From positions 186,001-250,000 of the forward strand of contig NZ_JABBYO010000003.1 of assembly GCF_012958305.1 (NCBI RefSeq): a stretch of DNA of 64,000 nt, written 5' to 3'. Positions within the stretch are counted from its first letter, which is position 1, and each line of letters starts with the position of its first letter. This document shows, piece by piece, positions 26,868-35,850 of this stretch. The notes beneath the pieces are model-generated. The model did not search any database. It saw only the letters and a program-made list of their open reading frames with translations, and had not been told where the DNA came from. The DNA is from Tautonia rosea. GTDB taxonomy: Bacteria > Planctomycetota > Planctomycetia > Isosphaerales > Isosphaeraceae. The translations under genes were made by a program, and so were the position numbers.

Positions 26868-26973
26868 CAGTGGATCGACTCATTCAAGGGGATGGGATGA
26901 CGAGGAGGCGGGCTCCCTTGCCTCGCCTCATCGTTGGGATTGTACGCGGTTCGTGCCCGAGGGCGTAGGATCG

Positions 26974-29112
26974 TTAGTCTGCATGCTCCGAAGTCGTTGC
27001 TTCAAAGAGGGATCCAGCCTCTTCGGCCGACAAGGCCCGGTCGAACACAGCGACCTCGTCGAGCTTCCCTTCGAGACCGGCGAACCGGTCGGTTCGTCCT
27101 CCGAAGACGAGTGTCGCCTTGTGGTCGGGGCGGGTGACGGGCAACTCGGCATCGATGTCTGGCTGAGTCTCGCCGTTCAGGAAGACCCGGACACGATTCC
27201 CCTCGCGGACCAGGACAACATGGCACCATTCCCCTCGGGGAAGCTCGCTCCGGCCGACACGAATGTCGTTGGCGTGATAGCCGTTGAAGACGAACAGCCG
27301 ACCGGGCTGAACATCGTGATGAGTCCCGCCGATCCCCAGGTGATCGCCAGGTGCTTCGGAGTCGCCCTCAGGACCGATCGATGCCAGATAACCGGTCACC
27401 GCCCTGGCGTCGGAGGGCAGACCGTTCCAGAACCAGAAGGCGAGACTGTAGGCGTCGTTCAGTTCGATCGCCTCGGCCACGAGTCTCCCACCCGCGCAAT
27501 GAATTGCGCGGTTCGATCCCTCGTTTCTTCCGACGAGGGCGGGGCGATCGGGGCCAGGCAACGCGAGCGCGACTCCCGGCTCGACGCGAGCGGAAGCCCC
27601 CTGCATCAGGTTGGCGGGTTGAGAGCCATCGAGCTCGTCCAGTCGGAAGTAGGCGATGGGACCCAACTCGACGACCGACTCGGCGTAGGAACCCCCTTGA
27701 GGACGAATCGGCCGTCGAGATGCTCCTGAAACTTGCTCAAGCAGTTCCACCAGGGCCGCGACAATCTTCGGTTCGGCCTCGACCTCCAGCCCAGCGGTCC
27801 GCGCGGGCCACGTGGTGTACCCCCCCAGCGCGTGCTGTTCGGGAGGGGGGATATAGCCATCCGCGCCGTTGGCCAACTCAATGTTCATGGTAATAGGCAG
27901 GGGGCTGGCCGCTTTGAGTTTCAGGCCGGTGATCCCGTATACCTCATTCGGAATGGCGGTGATCCCGAGTTCTCCGATCCTGATGGCCTGGAGCTTCAAC
28001 TCGCGCTCAGGAACGTCGAGCAGGTGGAATTGTTCCAGGGCGTAGACTTCCGGAATGGCACGCGGCTCCTCTCCCTCCATTTGCGATCGCACCGAACGTG
28101 CCCAGGTCTGACGCTCCTCGTCGGGCAACCGTCGTCCGAGGGTCAAGGTGGTTTCGGCCATGGCCAGGGTCACATCGTCGCGATAGGTGATGCCTTCGAG
28201 GGCACCGAGTGCAACCTCGGCGACAGCATCGGCGTAGGAGATCACATCGCGATCGGGGGCGGGAGCCCCGTAGTCCATCCACATCAGGTCACCGCTGGTC
28301 CCCTGCGACATCGAGACGACCAGCCCTTCGCCGCCGCCGAGCGCCTCGGCCACGGTGGTCGAGAACCGGCCGAAATAGTCGGCCGAGATGGCCTCGGTTC
28401 CGTAATAGTGCATCGAGTAATTCGCCAGGACACCCATTGGCGAGCCGTCCGCGGCCTGGATGGCGAGGAGCGAGAGCGCCGGGTCGACCGGGCCAGAGGG
28501 GCCGATTGTGTCGGGGTTCTGGTGCCCCGGGTGCATGTTGGCCCGGACGGTGCGCAGGCCGAAAGGATCGGTCAGCATCCGATCGGAGCGATAGATCCAT
28601 CGCCGGCAGAAGGTATGCTCGAAATCGTCGACGACCGCACCACCCACCCTGGCCGGTTCGAGCCGACTGGCCGCCTCGACGATCGCCTCGGCGAGTTTCG
28701 AGGGGAGCGAGGCGGCATAGGCCGGGTCGACCGGGCAGCCGAGGCACCCCATCGCCGCCGGGGCCGTATGGGTGTGGGTCGCCGAGACCATCATCCGGTC
28801 GGTCGGGATGCCCGCGCGGTCGGAGGCGAGCGCCTTGGCTTCGTCGATCAGCTCGCGAGGCATCATGCACGTATCGACAACGCAAAGCGCGATTCGAGTC
28901 TGGCCGTCATCCAGCACGAAGGCCCGGGCGAAGAGCGGGTCGCGTACCTGATCGGCGTCCCTGCGAAGGAACCCGCCATTGATGATGGCAGGGAGGGTCT
29001 CCGGAGAGATCTCGACCGCTGCGACCCCAGCCCGGAATCCTTCCGCCCCGGCCTGCGACCGAAGCCCGCCGAGGCAGGCGGCAAGCACCGCGAGAGAAAC
29101 ACCATATCGCAC
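26974..29112 (-). CDS. Secreted neutral/alkaline ceramidase-like protein fused to a LamG-like domain
   Basis: 712 residues from a GTG at 29112, with signal peptide MRYGVSLAVLAACLGGLRSQ (AGA cleavage site). Residues 25-450 match the neutral/alkaline ceramidase N-terminal domain: INGGFLRRDADQVRDPLFAR, CVVDTCMMPRELID, SATHTHTAPA (metal-binding His) and SMSQGTSGDLMW. The C-terminal 220 residues form a LamG/concanavalin-like jelly roll, with AIHCAGGRLVA, YSLAFWFWNG and KLDEVAVFDRALSAEE. The protein probably hydrolyses amide bonds of lipid-like substrates outside the cytoplasm. It starts 24 bp after the preceding gene's stop. Confidence 0.85.
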   Translation of the reverse strand: MRYGVSLAVLAACLGGLRSQAGAEGFRAGVAAVEISPETLPAIINGGFLRRDADQVRDPLFARAFVLDDGQTRIALCVVDTCMMPRELIDEAKALASDRAGIPTDRMMVSATHTHTAPAAMGCLGCPVDPAYAASLPSKLAEAIVEAASRLEPARVGGAVVDDFEHTFCRRWIYRSDRMLTDPFGLRTVRANMHPGHQNPDTIGPSGPVDPALSLLAIQAADGSPMGVLANYSMHYYGTEAISADYFGRFSTTVAEALGGGEGLVVSMSQGTSGDLMWMDYGAPAPDRDVISYADAVAEVALGALEGITYRDDVTLAMAETTLTLGRRLPDEERQTWARSVRSQMEGEEPRAIPEVYALEQFHLLDVPERELKLQAIRIGELGITAIPNEVYGITGLKLKAASPLPITMNIELANGADGYIPPPEQHALGGYTTWPARTAGLEVEAEPKIVAALVELLEQVSGASRRPIRPQGGSYAESVVELGPIAYFRLDELDGSQPANLMQGASARVEPGVALALPGPDRPALVGRNEGSNRAIHCAGGRLVAEAIELNDAYSLAFWFWNGLPSDARAVTGYLASIGPEGDSEAPGDHLGIGGTHHDVQPGRLFVFNGYHANDIRVGRSELPRGEWCHVVLVREGNRVRVFLNGETQPDIDAELPVTRPDHKATLVFGGRTDRFAGLEGKLDEVAVFDRALSAEEAGSLFEATTSEHAD

Positions 29113-29136
29113 TGTTACGCTCCGATCATGAAAACA

Positions 29137-30183
29137 TCAGCCTGCGATTCCTGGTCGGACGACGGGAACCTCGCCGGGTTCCTCGGAAAAGCTGTCAAGG
29201 CATCTGCGTAATTCTGGGGCAAGAGCATCGAATCGCTTCGATTCGAGCGTAAACTTCGTTTCGTAATCGAAACGACCTCCCTGGAAGCGTCGTTCGAGCA
29301 CTGTCATTGAAAACGAGCCTCGCTGCGTGCGGACGACCGTTTGTACCGCCTTGCCCACTCCGGGCTGGTCAATGACTTCACACGAGAGCACCTCGCAGCC
29401 CGGCTCCTCGCGTTGTAACAATTCCGGGATTTCCAGCACCAAGCGATCCGGATCGAACCGAGCGGATGGTCGGGCGATTACCAGGAAGTTGTCCGACCAG
29501 ATGCCGAAGGCCGGCCCATTGGCAAAGAGCAACGCGAGCTGGCTAGGGGCCAATGCCGGCTGCCAATGTTCGGGGAGATCGATCGCAAAGTTGAATTCAT
29601 TTTGAATCCAGCGGTTTGCGTCGTCATTCGCGTCTCGGGTCGCCCCGGTGTCGGGCGGGGAGAAGGTGGCCTCGCCGATCATGGACTCGAACGCGACCAT
29701 CGTCTCCGCATGGGATGGATCTTCGAGATCGAGGTTAATCTTGAAGACATACATCTGCCGATGGGCGACTCGGCGAACGGTGGTTTCTCTCCAGGTGCCT
29801 CCGAAGGGAGGGCGGAACTCGGTGACGGTGATCAGGCGGGGCGCTCCCTCATGCTCGATCAGTTCGTTGCGGATCAATTCGCCGGGAATCCTCCCTCGCT
29901 CGGCGTTCGCATCGATGCGGGTCCGGTATTCATCGAGCGATTCGGGCGCAAGGGCGAGTTCGCAGCCGACCGCCGCGGGGCGCTCCGGATCGCGTTGGGG
30001 AACCCGGGCCACGAAAATCAGGTCGTCTCGCTCGCGGATGACGACGTCCCAGTTTGCGGCAAGAGGACACGTGATTCCATATTTGTCCGAGGAGAACGAT
30101 TCGTTTGTGGTGTGAGGCTTTCCTTCGTCCGCGATCGTTGCCAAGACAAGAACGACCGCAAGCCCTCCCGTGATTGTCCCCAT
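29137..30183 (-). CDS. Secreted protein with two PsbP/DcrB-like halves, function unknown
   Basis: 348 residues with a short signal peptide (MGTITGGLAVVLVLATIADE). Two similar alpha/beta halves can be seen: FSSDKYGITCPLAANWDVVI in the first and WIQNEFNFAIDLPEHWQPAL in the second. Each opens with an aromatic-rich strand and a P-x-x-W turn as in PsbP/DcrB-like domains, so an internal duplication is likely. No catalytic motif is present. It lies 34 bp downstream of the TraB-like gene and 24 bp upstream of the ceramidase gene, probably in one transcript. Confidence 0.65.
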   Translation of the reverse strand: MGTITGGLAVVLVLATIADEGKPHTTNESFSSDKYGITCPLAANWDVVIRERDDLIFVARVPQRDPERPAAVGCELALAPESLDEYRTRIDANAERGRIPGELIRNELIEHEGAPRLITVTEFRPPFGGTWRETTVRRVAHRQMYVFKINLDLEDPSHAETMVAFESMIGEATFSPPDTGATRDANDDANRWIQNEFNFAIDLPEHWQPALAPSQLALLFANGPAFGIWSDNFLVIARPSARFDPDRLVLEIPELLQREEPGCEVLSCEVIDQPGVGKAVQTVVRTQRGSFSMTVLERRFQGGRFDYETKFTLESKRFDALAPELRRCLDSFSEEPGEVPVVRPGIAG

Positions 30184-30216
30184 CTGTTCCCCCTGTTGAT
30201 GTGGGCTCCGCAGTCC

Positions 30217-32154
30217 TTACATGTCTCTGATGAAGTCTGCCGCATACGAGCGGACATGTTTGCCATTGAGCACGTGAAACGTACGCAGGCGTTCTAGAAG
30301 CTGTCCGCTGAACCGTTTGATCGGGAGATGGATCAGCTTGCGTCCATGACGCCGTGCCAGGCGTCGCCACGAGGCCGGCGGCGGCTTGGGGCTGACCAGC
30401 GCGACATGCCGTTCCTTGCTGTGCAAGAGAGCCCCGCCGAGCAAGCGTTCTTCCAGCGTTTCGAGGCGGTCGAGTCGCGGGTCTTCCCAGACGTCCGGGA
30501 TCAATCGAGGAGGATAGAGGAACAGGGCACCGCCGTATTCCGCCTGGGCGATTCCCGGCCCGATCAGGTTTTGCATCGGGTCGGTCGCGAAGAAAGCCAG
30601 GGTCGATTCCTCGGCGTGCTCTGCGAACCAGGTGGCACGATGGACGTAGACTGCGGGATCGGCCGGCACGTCGAACAGGAAGACGACCGCGTCGATCGAC
30701 CCCCGGCTCGGCGGGATGACCTTGACATAAAGATCACCCTTATGAAAATTTCTCAAGGTTTCGCGAATGTCGATGCCATCGCGGACGCTCGTGGTAAATT
30801 TCTCGGAGCGAGCGAGGTCGGCTCCCAGAATGGCCTTCGCTTGCTCGGCTACATGGCGCTGGAAGCTCTCGATGCGGTGGTCTTCCGGAGGCCACGAGCA
30901 CATCCCGTAGGGGTCCCATCGCTGCTTCCACTTTTTTTGATCCGGCTCGTCGGGTTTCGGGCGCAGTTCGCACGATCGCCAGGAAATCGCCTGACCGGGC
31001 AATCGGCTCGTCATGGTCGCAGTGCCCCAGGCCGGGACCTCGGCACGACCGTCTCCCATGCGGAGGTTCGGTTCGTTCCACCACCAGGGGCGTTCACCCC
31101 GATCGAACGTGTCGGCGTAGGGATAGTTGCGGGCTTCCTCGCCGATTGCCAGCGCGAAGTCGTCTCCCGCCGTCTGCTTCGCCGCGATCACCAGCGAATA
31201 GAGATCCGGCGTCAACCTTCGTTCGATGAGGGAAAGATTGCGGACATAACGGATGTAAACCGAGAGCAATTGCGGGGTGATCCGGTTCGCGACCTTCGGG
31301 CGATCCTTCGAGAGCCGTTCCCGAGCGGCCAGGGCCATCTCCTTCACGCCATCGACCGACAGGTTCTCGTCGTCGGTTAACTCGCGCCGACCGCGCTCGT
31401 AAAGCCCAGTGATAAAGGGCAACTCCCCGAGCAGGAAGATCAGGGTTTGGGGGTCTACCTGGCAGGTTCTCATCTGAGGCAAGAACCATTCCGGTTGGGG
31501 TGACTCGACGTTACGGTGATAAGCGTCCCGCACCCAGGGCCAATCCATGAGCGAACAGACGAACAGAATCGATTCGTGCTGATGTTCCAGTTCCCTGAGC
31601 TTCGCCGCCATCCAGGCAAAGCGAGCCGCCTCGGAACTGTCCGGGTCGGGTGGGGGAACTGCCGGAAGCATTGCCGCGGCGAACCCTTCGATGCGGACCC
31701 GCTTCAGGGCGTACGGGTCGGGGTAGTCGCCGGTTCGTCCTTCGAACCGAGGAGATTCTCGATCGATGAACGCTCTCGGAATCCGCTCTCCCATCGCCGT
31801 CCGGATGGCCGCGATCACCGGCTGGCACGGGTCGATTGGAACATGCGTAAATCCGTCGGACTCACCTTCGGCGTCGCGTTGCAAGACGATCGAGATCGAC
31901 GGCAGGGCGTCGACCGCCTCCTCCACCTCGTCCCGGAAGGACGGAGGTAATGGAATCGCCACGCAATCATACGGGTGCGCGAGCAATTCTTCCCGGACCC
32001 GGATCGCGCAGTCTCCCGAGCCGTGGATGATCGGCAGGGCCCGGACCTTTGGCCCGATGGAAAGCACGTCGTTGGGCAGCGATCGGTCGTCGGGAGGCTT
32101 CGTCAACGGGACCGGCTCCGCTCTTGGTGTCGCGTTTCGTGCTGACTCGGTCAA
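30217..32154 (-). CDS. Large MoxR-associated protein, possible TraB/ChaN-EreA fold
   Basis: 645 residues from a TTG at 32154; the same frame continues upstream without a stop and looks coding (LEFLLNLRAF), so a CTG start further up is possible. The N-terminus (VRALPIIHGSGDCAIRVREE, then YDCVAIPLPP) has the layout of TraB/ChaN/EreA proteins, where a strand ends in H-G and later acidic and Arg/His residues form a site. Downstream are ILFVCSLMDWPWVRDAY and a C-terminal half of unknown fold. It follows the MoxR gene by 102 bp. DUF5682-type proteins of this fold accompany MoxR/VWA modules elsewhere; this is my inference. Confidence 0.5.
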   Translation of the reverse strand: MTESARNATPRAEPVPLTKPPDDRSLPNDVLSIGPKVRALPIIHGSGDCAIRVREELLAHPYDCVAIPLPPSFRDEVEEAVDALPSISIVLQRDAEGESDGFTHVPIDPCQPVIAAIRTAMGERIPRAFIDRESPRFEGRTGDYPDPYALKRVRIEGFAAAMLPAVPPPDPDSSEAARFAWMAAKLRELEHQHESILFVCSLMDWPWVRDAYHRNVESPQPEWFLPQMRTCQVDPQTLIFLLGELPFITGLYERGRRELTDDENLSVDGVKEMALAARERLSKDRPKVANRITPQLLSVYIRYVRNLSLIERRLTPDLYSLVIAAKQTAGDDFALAIGEEARNYPYADTFDRGERPWWWNEPNLRMGDGRAEVPAWGTATMTSRLPGQAISWRSCELRPKPDEPDQKKWKQRWDPYGMCSWPPEDHRIESFQRHVAEQAKAILGADLARSEKFTTSVRDGIDIRETLRNFHKGDLYVKVIPPSRGSIDAVVFLFDVPADPAVYVHRATWFAEHAEESTLAFFATDPMQNLIGPGIAQAEYGGALFLYPPRLIPDVWEDPRLDRLETLEERLLGGALLHSKERHVALVSPKPPPASWRRLARRHGRKLIHLPIKRFSGQLLERLRTFHVLNGKHVRSYAADFIRDM

Positions 32155-32256
32155 AAATGCACGCAGGTTGAGGAGGAACTCCAGCCGAGAAGAGTCGGTT
32201 GGGGGGAGGCCGGGTGGTCCTGATGGTCGTCCGTCGGAGGAAGGTTCGGGCGGGAC

Positions 32257-33249
32257 TTAGTAAGCATCGTCGTCGTCCTCCTCGTCCTCCTCGTCCTCGA
32301 AATCGGCGTCGGGGTGGAGCGGATCGTCGGGGGAGAAGAAGAGGTCGCCGAGGCCCATCGGGGTGGCCTGGCCGCCGAGGGAGCGGCGGCGGCGGTGGGC
32401 GAGGGCGTCGAGGTCGGCCGCTTCTTCACCAAGAACGCAGAGGATCGACTCGGCCCAGGCGCGATCGCGGCCGAGGGGGTGGTCGGGGTCCTGGGCCATC
32501 CGTTTGATGGCGAAGCGGAGGATGTTGATGCCGTCCCTCGGGGAGAAGTCGAGCCGAAGCTCGTGGGCTTTCTGCAGGAAGTCGACGGTCATCTCCAGCA
32601 GCTCGGAGGCGGCGAAGGGCAGGTGATACTTGAGGATCGCCATCTCGTCGTCGCGCTCGGGGAAGCCGAGGGCGAGTTGCGGCTGGAGCCGGCTGAGGAT
32701 GTAGTCAGGGACCTCGTAGGTCGACTCGTCCTCGTTCATCGTCACGCAGCAGCGGAAGTCGGGATGGGCCTTGATGGTGATGCCGGCGATGATGCTCTCG
32801 ACGTAGCGGCGATGGTCGAGCAGGGGGGCGAGGCTCGCCCACGACTTCTCGTTCATCCGGTTCCCCTCGTCGAGAACGCAGACTCCCCCGACGATCATCG
32901 CCGTGACCAGGGGGGAGGCGTGGTAGGCGATCTTCCCTTGCTCGGAAAGGACTGGGGTCACGAGCAGGTCTTCCGGCCGGGTGTCGGCCGTGCACTGGTT
33001 GATATAAAGCGGCTGCGTGCGCAGCTTGGCGGCGGCCATGGCCAGCGTGGTCTTGCCAATGCCGGGCGGTCCCACGAGTCGGGGAGATAGGGGGAGATCC
33101 TTCGGGTCGACCATCAGCCAGCAAGCCGACAACTGGCGGAGAATCTCGTCCTGGCCGATCCACTCCTGCTCGGTGGCGTCGGGAACGCTCAGGTGCAGGG
33201 TCACGCCGCCGATTTCGACTGTTTTGGCCTGCTGGGCTGATGCCGCCAT
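32257..33249 (-). CDS. MoxR-family AAA+ ATPase
   Basis: 330 residues from the ATG at 33249 ([15 protein letters not shown]). The AAA+ domain has Walker A GPPGIGKT (60-67), Walker B VCVLDEGN (123-130), sensor 1 [11 protein letters not shown] and an arginine-finger region near [12 protein letters not shown]. The C-terminal helical lid is followed by an acidic tail of about 15 D/E residues ending in DDDDAY, unusual for the family and possibly a docking element. No VWA gene is adjacent; instead the next gene encodes a TraB-like protein. It is a distinct subfamily from the MoxR at 19.3 kb. Confidence 0.88.
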   Translation of the reverse strand: MAASAQQAKTVEIGGVTLHLSVPDATEQEWIGQDEILRQLSACWLMVDPKDLPLSPRLVGPPGIGKTTLAMAAAKLRTQPLYINQCTADTRPEDLLVTPVLSEQGKIAYHASPLVTAMIVGGVCVLDEGNRMNEKSWASLAPLLDHRRYVESIIAGITIKAHPDFRCCVTMNEDESTYEVPDYILSRLQPQLALGFPERDDEMAILKYHLPFAASELLEMTVDFLQKAHELRLDFSPRDGINILRFAIKRMAQDPDHPLGRDRAWAESILCVLGEEAADLDALAHRRRRSLGGQATPMGLGDLFFSPDDPLHPDADFEDEEDEEDDDDAY

Positions 33250-33390
33250 GCGCCGATCGTCCCTTCGTCTCGTCTTGCGGCCGGCCCCGGCCGATTGCCC
33301 TATGGTGCGGTGCACGTTGATGCTGAGTTGCAGTCTAACGGAGGATTCCGCGACGGGCGAGCGCCGGGTTCAGGCAAATCGACTCGGCGA

Positions 33391-33759
33391 TCAGATGCCA
33401 ATCTGTGCCAGGAGATCGAGGAATCGCCGGACGACCTGCGTGGCGAAGGGGGCCTCGGCCTCGGCGTGAGCGGCGGCCTCGTCGAGCCGGGCTCGGGTGG
33501 TCGAGAGGAACCCTTCGTCACGGTGCTCGTGGAGGGCTCGGGCCAGGGCCGAGGCGCTGGTGGCCAGATTGGCCGCGGTTTCCGGGGGAGCGTTCGGGTC
33601 GAGTGCCTGGCCCAGTTCGTCGATCAGCTCGGCCAGGCGGCCGCGTTCCTCGGGGTCGAGGTGGTGCGCGTCGCGCAGCAGTTTGGCCGATTCCATCAGG
33701 TTCGCCCGGAGCTGGTCCAGGTGTTCGGGTTCGGCGGGGGGCGGGGTTTCCTGAGCCAT
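33391..33759 (-). CDS. Small helical protein, DUF4404-like
   Basis: 122 residues from the ATG at 33759. An all-helical acidic protein with the pattern LRANLMESAKLL, HHLDPEERGRLAELIDELGQ and a second long helix ending in VVRRFLDLLAQIGI. The L-DPE-R-L--L-D-I pattern resembles DUF4404 proteins. No signal or membrane segment. It is the first gene of the minus-strand MoxR run, 141 bp upstream of the ATPase. Confidence 0.6.
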   Translation of the reverse strand: MAQETPPPAEPEHLDQLRANLMESAKLLRDAHHLDPEERGRLAELIDELGQALDPNAPPETAANLATSASALARALHEHRDEGFLSTTRARLDEAAAHAEAEAPFATQVVRRFLDLLAQIGI

Positions 33760-33928
33760 TGCGGGAGCGTCCTCGGAGCGGGGGCAAACCGATGCGGTGG
33801 CAAACTCCACCGCCGTTCGCTCCATTATTGATTCATCGCCGGGGATGATGAACCCCCGAGCCGTCGTCATTCCGTCGATCCGGCGTCTCAGGTAGCTCAA
33901 GCTGTCCTGAGGGTCGAGCCAACGCGGA

Positions 33929-35164
33929 TCATCTGCGCTGCTGATTCAGACCCGGATTTTCGTACCAGATCACTCCCAGGCCATCGGTTTCTTCACAGGT
34001 CAAGACGTCGAGATCGCCGTCGCCGTCGAGGTCGATCAGGCGGACGAGGTCGAATTTCGTCCCCTCCTGTACGCCGCTGATTGTCCGCAGGCGTACTGGG
34101 CCTCCGATCTTGTTGCCGGTCCAGGTGATCTGGACGAGGCCATGCTTCCCCCGGGCGTTCTCGGTGGAGACGACCAGGTGGAGCCAGCCGTCGCCATTAA
34201 GTTCGCCGACGGCCACCGCCTTGCCGGTCCCGATCGCATCGCCGAGCGGGATGCGATACGATCGCCAGGCCTCATCTCCCTGACGGAAGATCAGGACGCC
34301 CCGATCGCGGGTGGCCACGAGGATGTCCTCCCGACCGTTGAGGTCGGCCACGTCGAGGAACATCACCTCGGCGTCCTCGCCGCCGATCGCGTGCTCGACC
34401 CACTCGGCCGAGTGCGCCGTCCCCTGGCGTTCGAGCCAGAAGACGCCTCGGCGATCGCCGCGACGGTCGGAGCAGATCAGGTCAAGGTCGCCGTCGAGGT
34501 CCAGATCCCTCGCCACGATGGACATGATCCAGCCGACCGGGCGGATCGGGTGCCACCGCCAGGCACTCAGGTCGCGGGCGTTCTCCGGCGCTTCGAGCCA
34601 GCCGAGGCTCGCCCCGTCGTTCTTGCCCGCAACGACCAGATCGACGCCGAAGCGGCCATCGACCTGCATTGGCTCGCACCACATCCACTGCTGCTTCCCG
34701 ACGGTTGCGGGAATCGGTTCGGTAGTCCAGGCGTCGGGATCGAGCAAGGCAGCCGGGTCGCCCGGGTTCCAGTGGACGAAGACGGTCCGGGTGTTCCCCT
34801 CGCACGAGCTGACGACATCCGGGAAGCCGTCCCCATCCAGGTCGACGATGACCGCGTCTTCGGGAGTGACAACCTGACCAACGGTGACAGCCGGCCACGG
34901 AGCCTTCGCCCGATCGGGACCAGGGTTCAGGTATACGCGAACGATCCCCCCTTCTTCCCAGCCGGTGGCAAGGTCGAGCAGGCCATCGCCGTTGAGATCG
35001 GCCAATCGAACGCCGTCGGCCCCCTGTGAGGAGCGGTCGATCGTATGGTGGAGCCAGCCTTCAGCCTCGTAGTCGTACGTTGTGGCAATCGCGATGTCGC
35101 CACTGTTGACCGTCAGGCAAATTGTGACGAACCAGGCCAGGGGAAGAGGCATGAGCAAGGGCAT
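33929..35164 (-). CDS. Secreted FG-GAP/VCBS repeat (beta-propeller) protein
   Basis: 411 residues with a signal peptide (MPLLMPLPLAWFVTICLTVN). Calcium-loop repeats recur through the protein: DLNGDGLLDLATG, DLDGDGFPDVVSS, DLDLDGDLDLICS, ELNGDGWLHLVVS and DLDGDGDLDVLTC. These five D-x-(D/N)-x-D-G loops mark FG-GAP blades of an integrin-like propeller. It is typical of planctomycete exported proteins. Ligand unknown. An ATG four codons downstream is an alternative start. Confidence 0.9.
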   Translation of the reverse strand: MPLLMPLPLAWFVTICLTVNSGDIAIATTYDYEAEGWLHHTIDRSSQGADGVRLADLNGDGLLDLATGWEEGGIVRVYLNPGPDRAKAPWPAVTVGQVVTPEDAVIVDLDGDGFPDVVSSCEGNTRTVFVHWNPGDPAALLDPDAWTTEPIPATVGKQQWMWCEPMQVDGRFGVDLVVAGKNDGASLGWLEAPENARDLSAWRWHPIRPVGWIMSIVARDLDLDGDLDLICSDRRGDRRGVFWLERQGTAHSAEWVEHAIGGEDAEVMFLDVADLNGREDILVATRDRGVLIFRQGDEAWRSYRIPLGDAIGTGKAVAVGELNGDGWLHLVVSTENARGKHGLVQITWTGNKIGGPVRLRTISGVQEGTKFDLVRLIDLDGDGDLDVLTCEETDGLGVIWYENPGLNQQRR

Positions 35165-35319
35165 GGCGGGTGGTCTCGTCCGGGTAGATCGGTCCTGCCG
35201 TCCTTGGGTAACGTCCCCAAGGCGAACGGGGCGTTCGGCTCCGATCCTAACGTAACCGGGACAACCATCTCGATGCCGTGGTGCTCTGGCAGTTCACAAT
35301 CGTCGGGCGACCCGAGCGA

Positions 35320-35526
35320 TCACGCCCACTGAGTAGAGGAGGACCGGGCGTGCGCGGAGTCCTCGTCCAGCGGCTCGCGGGTGAGCAGTTCTTCCCGATA
35401 GATCATCTGACCATCGGGAGCTTCCACACCGATGCGGATGGAGTTGCGGTCGATCCGGACGATGGTCAAGCGGATGTCCTCGCCGATCTGAAAACGCTGA
35501 CCTTGTTTGCGGCTCAGAACCAACAT
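35320..35526 (-). CDS. csrA: Carbon storage regulator CsrA
   Basis: 68 residues from the ATG at 35526, with a strong ribosome site (GGAAAGGAG) 7 nt upstream. The sequence MLVLSRKQGQRFQIGEDIRL, the central IRIGVEAP and REELLTREPL match CsrA throughout. CsrA dimers bind GGA motifs in mRNA leaders and change translation or stability. The C-terminal 15 residues form a serine-rich extension. The gene stands alone, without flagellar neighbours, which often flank csrA in other bacteria. Confidence 0.95.
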   Translation of the reverse strand: MLVLSRKQGQRFQIGEDIRLTIVRIDRNSIRIGVEAPDGQMIYREELLTREPLDEDSAHARSSSTQWA

Positions 35527-35850
35527 GGCGGACTCCTTTCCCTCTTTCGGTACGGTTCGCGAGAGGGTGATGGTCTTGGTTGGAATGGGCTTCCTGCCCT
35601 TGAACCGAAGCAATTGCAGCCTTCGTGCCGAATTCGAACGATTCCCGAACGTTGACCTGTTTGTGGTTCTAAGTCATTGCTTTATCGTGAGTTTCGCGGG
35701 GAGGTCGTTTCGGAAGGCGAGGGATTCGATCCTCGGATCAAGGAACTTGAATCACGACTTACAATCAAGCCGTGCAGGTCGGTGCGTCGATCCTGTAAAG
35801 TTTACCGATCATCCGAGAACGGGTTGAGGAGCGGCAATGTGGTCAATGGG
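35527..35850. other. Divergent region between csrA and the membrane protein gene
   Basis: About 320 bp with no convincing gene. It is relatively A/T-rich near 35640-35700 and 35750-35810 and must carry both outward promoters. I see no operator I can name. Confidence 0.4.
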
